DNA of 64,000 bases from JAWKTV01 sp041398905 (GCA_041398905.1 JAWKTV010000010.1:159227-223226), one strand, 5' to 3'; shown: positions 28,390 to 39,297, counted from the first letter of the stretch. Made by a program: numbers and translations. Notes: generated by a model not told the origin, from the sequence alone.

Positions 28390-31300
28390 ATGACGCCGCG
28401 CGCTTTCGCGGCTCCGCCACTCCGCCCTCGTGGCGGCGATGTTCCTGTTCGCCTGCGCTTGCCCCGGGTTGGGGTCAGGGGGGCCGGCCGGAGTTCGGAC
28501 CAGGCGTCGTGGGGCCTGGACCTGGTGGCTTTGGCGGACCGGGCAACAGCACCGTCAGCACCGAACTGCGTCGCGGCACCGTTCGCGAGGAGTTGGGTCT
28601 GTCAGAAGACCAGTCCCGTGCCCTCGACGAATTGCTCAACACCTCGGCCAACGGGGATGTCTTCCGGGAGTACATGGGCAGGCTGCGCGAAGCGAAGTCC
28701 CCCGAGGAACGGACCGCGCTGCAGCAAGAGTTGCAGGACTCGATGGCCCGCCGCGAGCAGGAGACCTCCGCCCGCATTGAGGAGATCCTCAAACCCGAGC
28801 AATACAAGCGCGCCCGGCAGATCGTCCTGCACCGGGCCGGTACGCAGGCCCTCGCCGAGCCGGAGGTGGCTGATGGCCTCGGCCTGAGCACCGAACAGCA
28901 GCAGCAACTCCAGCAACTCAACGACGCGCGGATGTTCGCCCGGCAGGAACTCGGGTTTCGGCCAACCCCCGAGCAGCTCGCGGCGTTTCGCACAGAATGG
29001 GACGCGAAGGTCTTCGCCGTACTCGACGACGAACAGCGAGGCAAGTTTGACGAACTGCGCGGCGCCCCGCCGGCGGATGATCCATCCGCCACCGCGGCGG
29101 CGAACGCTCCAGTGCCACGGACCACCGCCTCCACGCCTGCCGCCGCGAGTCCGGCGACGTTGAACAATGCGGTCGGTCCCGGCAGCGCCCCGGCTCCCAT
29201 CGACACGCCGAATGAGAGCGGTGTGATCTCGTCCTTCGGAGGATCCTCCGCGGAAGTCGCGAATCGCAGTGCGGAAGAGGCGCGGTACTCCTTCAACTTC
29301 CGCTACGCTCCGTGGTCCGAAGTGCTCAAGCTGTTCGCCACGCAGGCCGGCTTGACCGCCGACCTCGACGTCGTGCCGCCCGGGACATTCAGCTACTTCG
29401 ACGACGGCGTCTACACCATGACCCAGGCGCTGGACATCCTCAACGGATACCTGCTGCCGAAGGGCTACGTCCTCATTCGCCGCGACCGCTTCCTGGTCTG
29501 TCTGGCGATTGACGGCAACCCCATCCCCCCCAACAACATCCCCTATGTCCCGCTGAGTGAACTCCCGCAGCGCGGACGCAATGAGATGATGACGGTGATC
29601 TTCCCGCTGGAAGGAGCCGACATCAACGCGGCCGCCGCCGAGGTGACCAACCTCATCGGCCCGCAAGGAAAGGTCGTTGGCCTGAAGACGACCAACTCGC
29701 TGGTGGTGACGGATATCGGTGACAACCTGCTCCGCATTCAGGGGCTGCTCAAGGACATCGCCGCCGGTCCGCAGGACGCCGTCTTCCGCTCGTACACGCT
29801 GCAGTACATCGCCGTCGATGAAGCCGAAACAATGGTCCGTTCGCTGCTCGGTCTGGCGACCGGTGCTCAGGACGTGAGCGCCGGCAGCGGCAGTGAAGGC
29901 CGGGGCGGCTTCGATCCCCGCATGTTTGAACGGATGCGGGAAATGGCCCGCAGCGGCGGAGGCGGTGGACCCGTCACTCCGATATCCGCCGACCCGCAGA
30001 TCACCTCCAACGTCCGCACCAACTCGCTGCTCGTCTCGGCCACTCCGGCCCAGCAGAAAATCGTCGAGGAAGCCCTCGCGGTCATCGACGTCGAGGAGGA
30101 AGAGTCGACCTTCTACTCCCGCAGCCGCAAGCCATACCTGCAGGTCTACGAGGTCAGCACGTCCGACCCCCGTGAAGTGGTGAAGACCCTCCAGGTGCTC
30201 GTCCCCGGCGTCGTCGTCAATGAGGATGGCCGCAACGGCAAGATTCACATTCTCGCGACGGAAGACCAGCACCGCGAGGTCGCGTTGCTCGTTCGGCAGC
30301 TCGACGGTCAGGGCAGCGGCGATCAAATCATCGTGATTCCGCTCGTCAAGATGGACCCGATCTCGGCGGCAGCGACGCTCCGATCCATGTTCATCGCCGA
30401 TGGGGAAGCGGCGCCGACCATCGAACCAGACTTGTACGGTCGTCAGGTGATGATTCGCGGCACCAGTTCGCAGATCGCCCAGGCTCAGCAGCTATTGCTG
30501 AATCTCGGCGAAGATGGCACCGGCCAGCGCCGCCCGGGCGAGGGCGGCATGCTCCGCAATCTGCCGCTCTCCGGCCGGGACCCGGAAGAATTCCTGCCGC
30601 TATTGCAACGCACCTTCGAGGCGGGCAGCAAGACCCAGATTCGCATCGTCCGCCCGCAGGACCGCGGACCGATTAAAGACATCCGCACACCGAATCCGCA
30701 GCCTTCCTCGCAGGACGAGTTGCGACGCGAGGATTCCGGACCGTCGGCGCAACTGCAGCCATCCGGCCGTCGTGGTGTTCCGGTGCAGTTCGCCGCGCAG
30801 ACGGAAGTCGTTCCCAACGACGGAACCGTCCCGGCAGCGCCGGCCGCTTCTTCCCCTGAGCAGCCCCAGAGCTTCTCGAACGACGAGTTCGACGCCATTC
30901 TGGATGTGCTGGGCCGCGGTACTGGCGGAACTTCAGAGGCCGGAGGGGCCGCAGGGACCAGCGGCGTCACCATGATGCTGCTCGGCGATGAGCTGGTCGT
31001 CTCCGGTGCCGATCCCGAAGAACTCGACCGCCTCGAGTCGCTCTACGAATCACTCATGCAGGCGATCCCGCCCCGCAACTCGTGGACGATCTATCCGCTG
31101 GAGCACTCGGATGTGCTCACCACCGCGGGCATGCTGCAGCAGCTCTTCCCGGAGAGTGACGTACTGACCTCCGACAGCGTCGGCAGCAGCGGCGGCATGA
31201 TGAGCAGCCTCACCGGCGGACTGGATTCGCTCACCAGCAGCCTGGGCAGCATCTCCGGTCTGTCCGGCACCTCGGCCGGGCGATTGCAGATGATCCCCTA

Positions 31301-32066
31301 CCCCACGGACAACGCGCTGTTCGTCTCCGGCCCGTCTCACAAGGTCGCCGAAGTCGAGCAGATGCTGCAGATTCTGGACTCGGGCGAGCTGTCGGCGTCG
31401 CTTCGCGACCGCACCCCGCGGTCCATCACCGTGCAGTACGCGGATGTCGATCAGGTCGCCACCATCGTCCGCGACCTGTACAAGGATTATCTCGACAACG
31501 AGCAGGACCGTGGTGCCCGCAACGCCGCCAACATGTTCGCCCAGATGATGGGTGGCGGCGGACGCGGAGGTCAGCAACAACAGCAGTCGCAGCCCGCCGC
31601 GCAGCTCGCGATCGGTGTTGATCGGCAGACCAGCCAGATCATCGTCTCCGCCAATGAACAGTTGTTCCGCGAGGTCGAAGACCTGATCATTTCGATCGAC
31701 GAGTCGGCTCGTGACTCCCGGCCGACGGTGCGGGTCATTACCTTGCAGCAGACCAGCCCCAAGCAAGTCATGGGAACTCTCGGAACACTCATGCCCCGCG
31801 TGAAGGTCAGTTCCACGGGGTCCGCTCCCGCTTCCTCCAGCGGATCGAGCAACTCCAGCGGTGGCTCGTCTTCATCCAGCGGCGGCGACTCCGGCGGGAA
31901 CCGTCCCGACCCGGAGGCATTTCGTCGAATGTTTGAAGAACGTGCGCGGCAGCAGCAGGGTAACACGGGTGGCGGAGCAGCTCCTTCCGGGGGTGGTGCG
32001 TCGCCCTTTGGCGGTCGCGGTGGATTTGGTGGATTCGGCGGCGGACGATCGGGCCGTGGTCGGTAG
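28390..32066 (+). CDS. Exported protein with LTXXQ-like and secretin N-domains (GspD-like, no pore domain)
   Basis: About 1225 residues. Signal peptide at the start (MTPRAFA, then RHSALVAAMFLFACACPG) is split over three frames by two small length errors near 28405 and 28462. Next a helical LTXXQ/CpxP-like region (REELGLSEDQSRALDELLNT to DDEQRGKFDELRG), then repeated secretin/NolW-type N-domains (YPLEHSDVLTTAGMLQQLFP, IPLVKMDPISAAATLRSMFI, VITLQQTSPKQVMGTLGTLM and similar). It ends in a Ser/Gly-rich tail; the conserved secretin beta-barrel signature is absent. Located 52 bases before the GspE-type ATPase, which indicates a role in a type II secretion or pilus-like system. Confidence 0.75.
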
Positions 32067-32118
32067 AACTTGACAGCGTACCGGCCCAGATGAGCCGGTT
32101 AGAGGATTTGCGTGAATC

Positions 32119-33804
32119 ATGGATATTGGCTCGGTACTTGTGCGACGCGGTCTCGTCAGCGAAAGCGACATGCTGGAGGCCCGCGCACGATCGAATGGTC
32201 GCCGCGTCGACCAGATCCTCGTCGACAACGGCGCCGTTCGCGAGCAGGATGTCCTCATCGCGCTCGCCGATGAGCTGGCGATGGACTTCGTCGACCTCAA
32301 GAACTTCGAGATCGACCGCGGCGTCCTCAGCCGGTTCCCCACGACCGCCATCTTCCGCCATGAGGTGATCCCGCTCTCTTCGGAGAACGGCAGCGTCACC
32401 GTCGCCACCAGCGACCCCTTCGATCTGGAACCACTCGACGAACTGGGGGCGCTCGGCGACTGTCGCATCGAGCCAGTACTCGCCTGCCGCGACGAGATTC
32501 TCGAACTCATCAAGCGGAACCTCGGTGTCGGCGGCGACACCATCAACGAACTCGTCGCGCAGCGGTCCGCCGAAGAGGGGATCGAACTCCTCGAAGCACT
32601 CGGCGACGCAGACAGCGAACTCGCCCAGGATGCCCAGGCCCCCTCCGTCATTCGCCTCGTCAACGAGCTGCTCGTCGAAGCAGTCATGATGAAGACCAGC
32701 GACGTTCACATCGAGCCGCAGGAGCGGGGGCTGGTCATCCGCTTCCGCGTCGACGGCCTGCTCCGCATCCAGCCGGTCCCCCCGGAAATCAACCACTTCG
32801 CGGCCGCGATCGTCACACGCCTGAAGATCATGGCGCGGCTCAACATCGCCGAGAAGCGACTCCCCCAGGACGGTCGCATCAAGCTGAAGATCAAGGGACG
32901 TGAGGTCGACGTCCGCGTCTCGATCATCCCCATGCTGCACGGCGAAGGGATCGTGCTGCGTCTGCTCGACAAGTCGCGGATGAAGTTCAGCCTCGCTGCG
33001 GTCGGCATGCCGGAGGCGATCTCGGAACCGTTTCGCGAACTGATCTCGCTGCCGCACGGCATCGTGCTTGTCACCGGCCCGACGGGAAGTGGTAAAACCA
33101 CCACCCTGTACTCGGCCCTCAACGAGATCAAATCCCCGAGGTCAAGATCATCACGGTCGAAGACCCGGTGGAATACCAGATGGGAGGGCATCAGCCAGAT
33201 TCAGGTGCACACCCGCATCGGGCTGACGTTCGCGGCCGGTCTGCGGAGCATCCTGCGGCACGACCCGGATGTCGTGCTGATTGGCGAAATTCGAGACGGC
33301 GAGACGGCGGCCTCCGCCATTCAGGCGTCACTGACCGGTCACCTCGTCTTCAGCACGCTGCACACCAATGACGCCCCCGGCGCGGTCACCCGACTGATCG
33401 ACATGGGAGTCGAGCCGTACCTCGTTGCCAGCACGGTCGAAGGCGTGCTCGCCCAACGGCTGGTCCGCATCCTTTGCGACAAGTGCAAGAGAGCCTACGT
33501 CCCCAACGAAGAGGACCTGCCGACAGACCTCTTGAAGCTCAAGCCGACGAAGCTCTGGCAAGCCGTCGGCTGTCGTGACTGTCTCGAGACCGGATACACC
33601 GGTCGTACCGGCGTGTACGAGCTGCTGCTCAACGACAACGACGTCCGCAGGTTGACCGTTGAAGGAGCCAGCGCCGGCGACATCCGCGCCCACGCCCTCA
33701 AGCACGGCATGATGACACTGCGGCAGTCGGGCTACCTGAAAGCGATCGCCGGCATCACCAGCCTCGACGACGTACTCCGCATCACCCGCGGTGATATCTC
33801 GTAG
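32119..33804 (+). CDS. gspE: Type II secretion/type IV pilus assembly ATPase, compensating indel pair
   Basis: 561 residues. N-terminal GspE/PilB domain (SVLVRRGLVSESDMLEARAR), then the hexameric ATPase core: Walker A GPTGSGKTTTLYSALN near residue 319, Walker B DPDVVLIGEIRDGETA, His box LVFSTLHTNDAPGAVTRLID, and a zinc-type tetracysteine (CDKCKRAY and CRDCLETGYTGRTGVYELL). Between 33134 and 33184 the frame is wrong: a C run is one short (33134-33137) and a G run one long (33182-33184). Restoring both gives EVKIITVEDPVEYQM, the universal Asp box. Powers pseudopilus assembly; partner of the preceding secretin-N protein and possibly of DUF1559 pseudopilins. Confidence 0.88.
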   Translation: MDIGSVLVRRGLVSESDMLEARARSNGRRVDQILVDNGAVREQDVLIALADELAMDFVDLKNFEIDRGVLSRFPTTAIFRHEVIPLSSENGSVTVATSDPFDLEPLDELGALGDCRIEPVLACRDEILELIKRNLGVGGDTINELVAQRSAEEGIELLEALGDADSELAQDAQAPSVIRLVNELLVEAVMMKTSDVHIEPQERGLVIRFRVDGLLRIQPVPPEINHFAAAIVTRLKIMARLNIAEKRLPQDGRIKLKIKGREVDVRVSIIPMLHGEGIVLRLLDKSRMKFSLAAVGMPEAISEPFRELISLPHGIVLVTGPTGSGKTTTLYSALNEIKSPRSRSSRSKTRWNTRWEGISQIQVHTRIGLTFAAGLRSILRHDPDVVLIGEIRDGETAASAIQASLTGHLVFSTLHTNDAPGAVTRLIDMGVEPYLVASTVEGVLAQRLVRILCDKCKRAYVPNEEDLPTDLLKLKPTKLWQAVGCRDCLETGYTGRTGVYELLLNDNDVRRLTVEGASAGDIRAHALKHGMMTLRQSGYLKAIAGITSLDDVLRITRGDIS

Positions 33805-33872
33805 GGCCGGGGGACTCTGTGGGGGACCACAAGCAGTCAGCCCCCAGCCGCCACCCGCACGATCAACGACAA

Positions 33873-33923
33873 AGCCGCAAGGGGTCGTGAACAACGCTGT
33901 TCACAACCCCTTGCGGCTGTTTG
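33873..33923 (+). terminator. Terminator after gspE
   Basis: A long inverted repeat: AGCCGCAAGGGGT (33873-33885) pairs with the AACCCCTTGCGGCT segment (33905-33918), with an inner GTGAACA/TGTTCAC pair, then GTTTG. Confidence 0.85.
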
Positions 33924-34016
33924 ATTGTATCTGTGACTCGATCGGGCCTTGCCACCCGCGCTTCGCTGCGTCAGTTCATCACGCACAACCCGCACTGATG
34001 CCACTCAGCGTGCAGG

Positions 34017-34289
34017 CTAGTTCAGCGGCACCCATTCGATGCCGCCGCCGCCGTCGTTCAGGTCGGCCGCCAGGCCAGCCTGCTGGGCGCGATACTCGTC
34101 CATCGCCTGAACGGTATTGGGGAGCAGGAACTCCGGACCGGCCGGGTGGAACTGGATGTCGTCGGTCAGGTAGTGGGCCGATGGCAGGGTTTGCCCGCCA
34201 ATCGTCGTCTGACAGCCCGACGAGACCATGGTCAGGCAAAGAGGTCCCAGCAGCAGCATGCAGCGGGCGATGAATCCTGGCCGAGTCAT
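34017..34289 (-). CDS. Small lipoprotein
   Basis: 90 residues. Signal with lipobox MVSSGCQTTIGGQTLPSAHY; the mature part YLTDDIQFHPAGPEFLLPNT resembles a small family of planctomycete lipoproteins. Predicted to be anchored in a membrane facing the periplasm. ATG 34289 (MTRPGF) is preferred to 34301. It is the last gene in a leftward group but is 240 bases from rpoN, so probably separate. Confidence 0.7.
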   Translation of the reverse strand: MTRPGFIARCMLLLGPLCLTMVSSGCQTTIGGQTLPSAHYLTDDIQFHPAGPEFLLPNTVQAMDEYRAQQAGLAADLNDGGGGIEWVPLN

Positions 34290-34532
34290 GAGTGTCTCCA
34301 CGTCTGGTCCGTCAGCACTCGAAGATCGAGAAGCATCCTGAGCAGCGGACCGCGTACTGCGGCCGCTACGCCGGTCGTCACATCATCCGGCTGCTTGTAA
34401 GATCGACCATTTCGACAGGCATCTTCAGCAGAATTCGGAAAACTGCTGCGGACCGCACAACCCCGGCAGTTTTCGCAGCTTACCGGGAATACCAGCCAGC
34501 AACCGCGGACGCTCGACGCGACTGGCCGGCGC

Positions 34533-36017
34533 TCAATACTCCCGTCGCTGCCGCGACGAAGGGATGTTCATCGCCTTGCGGTACTTGGTGACGGTGCGGC
34601 GGGCCAGCTCGAAGCCGTGCTTGGCCATCTCCTCGACGAGCTGCTCGTCGCTCAGCGGGTTGCTTTTGTCTTCCTGCTCGACCAGCTCGCTCAGCTTGCG
34701 GCGGAGGTTCTCCCAAGCGACCTCCTCGCCCGTCGCCGTCGTCGTTCCGCCGCCGAAGAAGCGCTTGAGCGGATAGGTACCACGGGGAGTTTCCAGGTAC
34801 TTGTCGTCAACGGCTCGTGAGACCGTGGTCACGTGTACGCCCACGACATCGGCGATCTGCTGCATCTTGAGCGGCTGAATGGCCTCCGGCCCCTGTTCCA
34901 GGAACTCGTGCTGGTAATCGACGATCGCCTGGGCAACCTTCCGCAGCGTGCTGTACCGCTGCTCGATCGCCTCGATCAGCCATTTGGCCGACTCCACCTT
35001 CTTGCGAATGTAGTCCCTCGTCGCCGCGTCCGGGTTCTGCTCCAGCAGCTTGAGGTATCGGGGACTGATCCGGAGCTGCGGTATGTACTCGTCGAGCACG
35101 CGGACCTTCCAGTTGTCCCCCTCGTCCCGTTCAACGATCAGATCGGGCTTGACCGACTGTACCGCCTCGCGGGCGAAACCGTGACCGGGATAAGGATTGA
35201 GCGTCCGCATCTGCTCGATGGCCGACTTGATGGCGTCCAGCGAGTAGCCGGTCTTCCGCTCGATGAGCGGCAGGCGGTTCTGCAGGATGTCGTCGAGGTG
35301 CGAGGAGATGATGGTCGTCATCACCTCCCGCAGCGGTGTCTGAGGGGTGATCTGCAGCAGCAGGCATTCCCGCAGGTCGCGGGCACCGACTCCCGGCGGA
35401 TCGAGCTTCTGGATGAAGTTGAGTGCCTGCTGCGCCTGGTCGAGGCTGATCGATCGGCCGAAAACCTGCGCCATCTCCGGCAGCGAGCTTTGCAGCCGGC
35501 CGTTCTCGTCCAGGTTCTGGATCAGGTATTCCCCAAACTCCCGTACGTCCGGCGGGGCGTCGAAGTAGGTGAACTGCTCCAGCAGGTAATCCTGCAGCGT
35601 CTGCGGGCGAGACTCCGCGTTCGCCATCAGATCGTGCGCCTGGTCGGAAGCATCGTCCATCTGATTGCCGGACGGCTTCGACCCCGACGTGTAATTGTCG
35701 TCCGGCCACTCCTGCGAGATCTCCAGCAGCCTTTCGAAGTCGGCGGCTCCGTCCTCGCTCCCGACTTGCAACTCCTGCCGTTCGACGTCCCGCTCCCGCT
35801 GGGCATCGGCAGCCGAATCGATTCGTTCTTCGGTCGCGGTGCGGTTCTCGTCTTTGGGCGTCGTTTGTTCGAGGCAGATGTTCTCGGCCAGTTCCTGATC
35901 GATCCGCTCCTGCAGCTCGAACATCGGCAACTGCAGCAGCTCCATCGACTGAATCATCCGCGGAGCCAGGCGCATTTCCTGGCGCATCCGCATCGATTGT
36001 GAAAGGCCGATCTGCAT
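34533..36017 (-). CDS. rpoN: RNA polymerase sigma-54 factor
   Basis: 494 residues. N-terminal activator-interacting region MQIGLSQSMRMRQEMRLAPR then MIQSMELLQLPMFELQERID; an acidic linker; the core-binding domain; the HTH; and the RpoN box ARRTVTKYRK near the C-terminus. ATG 36017 is chosen because region I starts there. It follows recR by 56 bases in the same leftward unit. Directs transcription from -24/-12 promoters together with bacterial enhancer-binding proteins. Confidence 0.95.
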   Translation of the reverse strand: MQIGLSQSMRMRQEMRLAPRMIQSMELLQLPMFELQERIDQELAENICLEQTTPKDENRTATEERIDSAADAQRERDVERQELQVGSEDGAADFERLLEISQEWPDDNYTSGSKPSGNQMDDASDQAHDLMANAESRPQTLQDYLLEQFTYFDAPPDVREFGEYLIQNLDENGRLQSSLPEMAQVFGRSISLDQAQQALNFIQKLDPPGVGARDLRECLLLQITPQTPLREVMTTIISSHLDDILQNRLPLIERKTGYSLDAIKSAIEQMRTLNPYPGHGFAREAVQSVKPDLIVERDEGDNWKVRVLDEYIPQLRISPRYLKLLEQNPDAATRDYIRKKVESAKWLIEAIEQRYSTLRKVAQAIVDYQHEFLEQGPEAIQPLKMQQIADVVGVHVTTVSRAVDDKYLETPRGTYPLKRFFGGGTTTATGEEVAWENLRRKLSELVEQEDKSNPLSDEQLVEEMAKHGFELARRTVTKYRKAMNIPSSRQRREY

Positions 36018-36073
36018 TGCCGAAGTCGTTTCAGTGACTGTGAAAAAGGGCCCGTCGAATTGATTAAGACCTG

Positions 36074-36697
36074 CTAGAAAGCCTGCCGGCAACGCAGCGC
36101 GTCGCCCAGCATTTCCTTGTTCGCGAACTCTAGCACACTGCCCGAGGCGATCCCGCGAGCAAGTCGGGTGATTCGCACCGGGTCGTCGGCCAGCAGGTTG
36201 GAAATGTGCAGAGCCGTGCCATCCCCTTCGACCGTTGGATTGGTCGCCATGACCAGTTCCGACACTCCTTCGCTGCGAACCCGGCGAATCAGGGCGTCGA
36301 TTGTGAGATTGTGGGCGTGAATCCCTTCAAGCGGTGCGATCCGGCCTCCCAGCACGTGGTAGAGTCCGTGATACGCCCCGGACGCCTCCAGGGCCGCCAC
36401 ATCCTTCGGCTGCTCGACCACGCAGACGACCTGCTGTTCGCGACGCTGGTCGCGGCAGATCGCGCAGAGTTCGTTGCTGGTGAGGTTGAAGCATCGCCGA
36501 CAGCGGCGGACGCTGTCCTTCACCGCTTCAATCGCGTTCGCCAACGCCATCGCTTCTTCGCGCGAGCAGGCCACAAGGTGATTCGCCAGCCGCTCGGCCG
36601 TCTTGCGACCAATGCCCGGCAGGTCCGCCAGCCGGTCGACGAGTTCGCCAACGGCTGGACCGAAGGGGTGCGATTGTGGGTCGTGGAAACGGGACAT
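36074..36697 (-). CDS. recR: Recombination protein RecR
   Basis: 207 residues. N-terminal helix-hairpin-helix (DLPGIGRKTAERLANHLV), zinc finger C66, C69, C78 and C81 (CRRCFNLTSNELCAIC), then the Toprim domain with VCVVEQPKDVAALEASGAYH and GLYHVLGGRIAPLEGI. Works with RecO/RecF to load RecA at gaps. It lies in the classic dnaX-ybaB-recR order. Confidence 0.96.
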   Translation of the reverse strand: MSRFHDPQSHPFGPAVGELVDRLADLPGIGRKTAERLANHLVACSREEAMALANAIEAVKDSVRRCRRCFNLTSNELCAICRDQRREQQVVCVVEQPKDVAALEASGAYHGLYHVLGGRIAPLEGIHAHNLTIDALIRRVRSEGVSELVMATNPTVEGDGTALHISNLLADDPVRITRLARGIASGSVLEFANKEMLGDALRCRQAF

Positions 36698-36833
36698 TCA
36701 GACTCGCATCTCAATTGATTCGTCGCTGGATTGCCCCGTTCAATTCACCAGTTCATCATGCGGCAAGCGGCCTTCCGAAGTGGAAGTCCGGCGGGCTACC
36801 GCGTGCGGCGGTGTCGCTTCCGACGCGGGAGCG

Positions 36834-37196
36834 TCACGTCGAACCATCGCCCGCGCCGAACTGCGACAGCATCGAGTCCAACCCCGGAATGTTCAGTCCG
36901 GCCGTCAGTTGCTGCATCTCTCCGGCGGCGGCGAGCCGAGCCTTCTCAAGCGCCTGATTCGCAGCCGCGGTGACCAGGTCTTCCAGCATCTCCGCATCAC
37001 CCGACTGCAGCAGCGATGGCTCGATCCGACACGACACGATCTTCTGATCGCCGGTCGCCACGCACACCACCATGCCGCCGCCGGCCGCGCCTTCCACTCG
37101 AATATCGGCCAGCTTCGCCTTCAGCTCGGCCGCCTTGCCGGACATTTCGCGAGCCTGCTTCATCAGGTTCGCGAAGTTGGAGATCCCTTGAAACAT
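36834..37196 (-). CDS. ybaB: YbaB/EbfC nucleoid-associated protein
   Basis: About 120 residues: MFQGISNFANLMKQAREMSG, then VEGAAGGGMVVCVATGDQKI and the helical LEDLVTAAANQALEKARLAA. Forms DNA-binding dimers. The frame is open upstream to 37325, but ATG 37196 matches the family start. Located 49 bases after dnaX and 136 bases before recR. Confidence 0.93.
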   Translation of the reverse strand: MFQGISNFANLMKQAREMSGKAAELKAKLADIRVEGAAGGGMVVCVATGDQKIVSCRIEPSLLQSGDAEMLEDLVTAAANQALEKARLAAAGEMQQLTAGLNIPGLDSMLSQFGAGDGST

Positions 37197-37245
37197 CGTC
37201 GCCATCCTCATCGCTTGAGCCGGGTGAACCGTCCCGCGGGCCTGC

Positions 37246-39297
37246 TCACTCCTCGACATCCACTTCCAACTCGTCCACCGGCAGATCGTCGTCCGACTCC
37301 ACCACGGCCACGGGAGCTTGAACACGCCTCACATCAACCACTGTGCCACCAAACACCCCGACAGCCTTCTGTACAAACGAATCGTTATCGACCGCCGTCG
37401 GCCGCAGCCGATCGACCGATTGCGTCAACCGCTCGGCAGCCTTGGGCAGACCCGGCGATCGGGGGGATGCCTCATCCAGCCGGAATCGCACATCCCACCG
37501 CGCACCGGCAAGTTTGGCGACTCCGTTCTGCAACGTCCGGAGCGTGTCCGGACGTTGCAGGTAATTCATAGCGAATGCCTTCTGGGCTGGGAAGGTTATT
37601 TGCAGACAATTTGGCCCAGAAATTGCTAAGCTCACAGCTCCCTTCAATCGATCAGATATCGCATCCGACACAACCACAAGCAGTTGCGACAAGAACTGGT
37701 CGCCATTCTCCGCATTGGGTACAAGGACCAACTGCGGCGATTCGCCATGATCCGGGGCCTCGCAGATCTGGTTGGGGGTGGTCGCTGCAACACTGTCAGC
37801 GGCCGTGGCTGCCGATCCGGTCGCCCCGGGAGTCAGCCGCGCCACCACCGGCTCCGCGGCTTCGGAGGACGCTGGCCGCGAGGCCAGCGACGGCGTGTGA
37901 GAACCGTTGGTCGCCGCCGCAACGCGGACGGGCGGCGTGACCGTCTCGGCAACCGACTCCAGCTCATTACCCGGCGGCCGGCCGGGACCACCGCTGCCAC
38001 CCTGCATCCGGCTCCGCAGCGCGTCGGACTTTCGTCCGGCGGACTGACTCGGCGACGCCCTTCCAGCTTCTCCAGTTTGGGCGACTGGGCGCAGCACCGG
38101 CCCCGGACCGCCGCTCGCCACACGTTGCAGCAGGCTCCCGATGTTGTCCAGATCCTGCAGCAACGAAATGCGAACGAGCGCCAGCTCCAAGAGTGCCCGG
38201 CCGTAATTCCCGCGCTGCATCCGCCCCTTGGTCTCGGCCAGGATCTGCATCGCGGCGGCAACCGTCTCCAAACCCCAGCGCTGCGCCTGCTGCAGCAGCA
38301 CCGGCCGCTGCGACTCCCCCAGGCTCAGCAGCGACACCTCGTCCGCCCCCGCCAGCAGCACCAGCAAATCGCGGAGGTATTCCAGCAACTGGTCGCTGAG
38401 CGGACCGAGCTGCACCCCCTCGGCCAGTGCCGCATCGAGCCGGCCGAGCGCCTGACCCCGGTCCCGAACGATCAACGCTTCACAAATGTCGATCAAGCGA
38501 TCATCCGGAGCGGTCCCGAGCAGCTTGTGCACGTCCGCGGCGGTGATCGGGTCCGACCCGAACGCCAGCAACTGGTCGAACAGCGACTGGCTGTCCCGCA
38601 TCGATCCGGCCGCACGTCGGGCGACGAGGTCCACCGCGTCGTCTTCAACCCGCACTCCCTCACTCGTGGCGATTTCCCTCAGCCGATCAGCGATTCTTCC
38701 CGTGGCGATGGTTCCAAAGTCGAACCGCTGACACCGCGACAGAATCGTGTCGGGAACTTTGTTCGGTTCGGTCGTGCAAAAGACGAACTTGACGTTTGGC
38801 GGCGGCTCCTCCAGCGTTTTCAGCAGCGCGTTGAACGCCTCCCGCGTCAGCATGTGGACTTCGTCGACGATGTAGACCTTGAACTTTGCCCGCATCGATT
38901 TGACGTTGACGTTCGCCCGCAGTTGGCGAATGTCGTCGATACCGCGGTTGGACGCTCCGTCGATCTCCAGTACATCGACGTCTCCGCCGCCGGAGATGCC
39001 CCGGCAGATCTCGCACTCGTTGCAGGGAACCCCATCAACCGCGTTCGGACAGTTCAGGGCCTTCGCGAAGATGCGGGCAGTTGACGTCTTGCCGACACCG
39101 CGGGCACCGGTGAACAGGTAGGCATGGGCGACCCGATTGCCCTTGATGGCGTTGCGGATCGCCTGTCCGACGTGCTCCTGCCCGACGACCTGATCAAAGG
39201 TCTGCGGGCGAAACCGCCGGGCCAGAACTGTATACGCGGGGTTGGCGGGAGTGGACACGCGACTTCCAGAGGTTGACTGGAGGGGATTGGGCAGCAT
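37246..39297 (-). CDS. dnaX: DNA polymerase III subunits gamma/tau
   Basis: 683 residues. Clamp-loader AAA+ ATPase: AYTVLARRFRPQTFDQVVGQ, Walker A GARGVGKT at 64-71, zinc-binding C83, C92, C95 and C98, Walker B with VYIVDEVHML, sensor 1 VFCTTEPNKV and the arginine-finger SRCQRFDF. A Pro/Ala-rich linker and a tau-like C-terminal domain follow. No obvious slippery A-run for a short gamma form. First gene of the dnaX-ybaB-recR-rpoN unit. Confidence 0.95.
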   Translation of the reverse strand: MLPNPLQSTSGSRVSTPANPAYTVLARRFRPQTFDQVVGQEHVGQAIRNAIKGNRVAHAYLFTGARGVGKTSTARIFAKALNCPNAVDGVPCNECEICRGISGGGDVDVLEIDGASNRGIDDIRQLRANVNVKSMRAKFKVYIVDEVHMLTREAFNALLKTLEEPPPNVKFVFCTTEPNKVPDTILSRCQRFDFGTIATGRIADRLREIATSEGVRVEDDAVDLVARRAAGSMRDSQSLFDQLLAFGSDPITAADVHKLLGTAPDDRLIDICEALIVRDRGQALGRLDAALAEGVQLGPLSDQLLEYLRDLLVLLAGADEVSLLSLGESQRPVLLQQAQRWGLETVAAAMQILAETKGRMQRGNYGRALLELALVRISLLQDLDNIGSLLQRVASGGPGPVLRPVAQTGEAGRASPSQSAGRKSDALRSRMQGGSGGPGRPPGNELESVAETVTPPVRVAAATNGSHTPSLASRPASSEAAEPVVARLTPGATGSAATAADSVAATTPNQICEAPDHGESPQLVLVPNAENGDQFLSQLLVVVSDAISDRLKGAVSLAISGPNCLQITFPAQKAFAMNYLQRPDTLRTLQNGVAKLAGARWDVRFRLDEASPRSPGLPKAAERLTQSVDRLRPTAVDNDSFVQKAVGVFGGTVVDVRRVQAPVAVVESDDDLPVDELEVDVEE

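Noticed and set aside
34833..36002. 389-codon + strand frame
   Set aside because: Complement of rpoN, which has an intact RpoN box.
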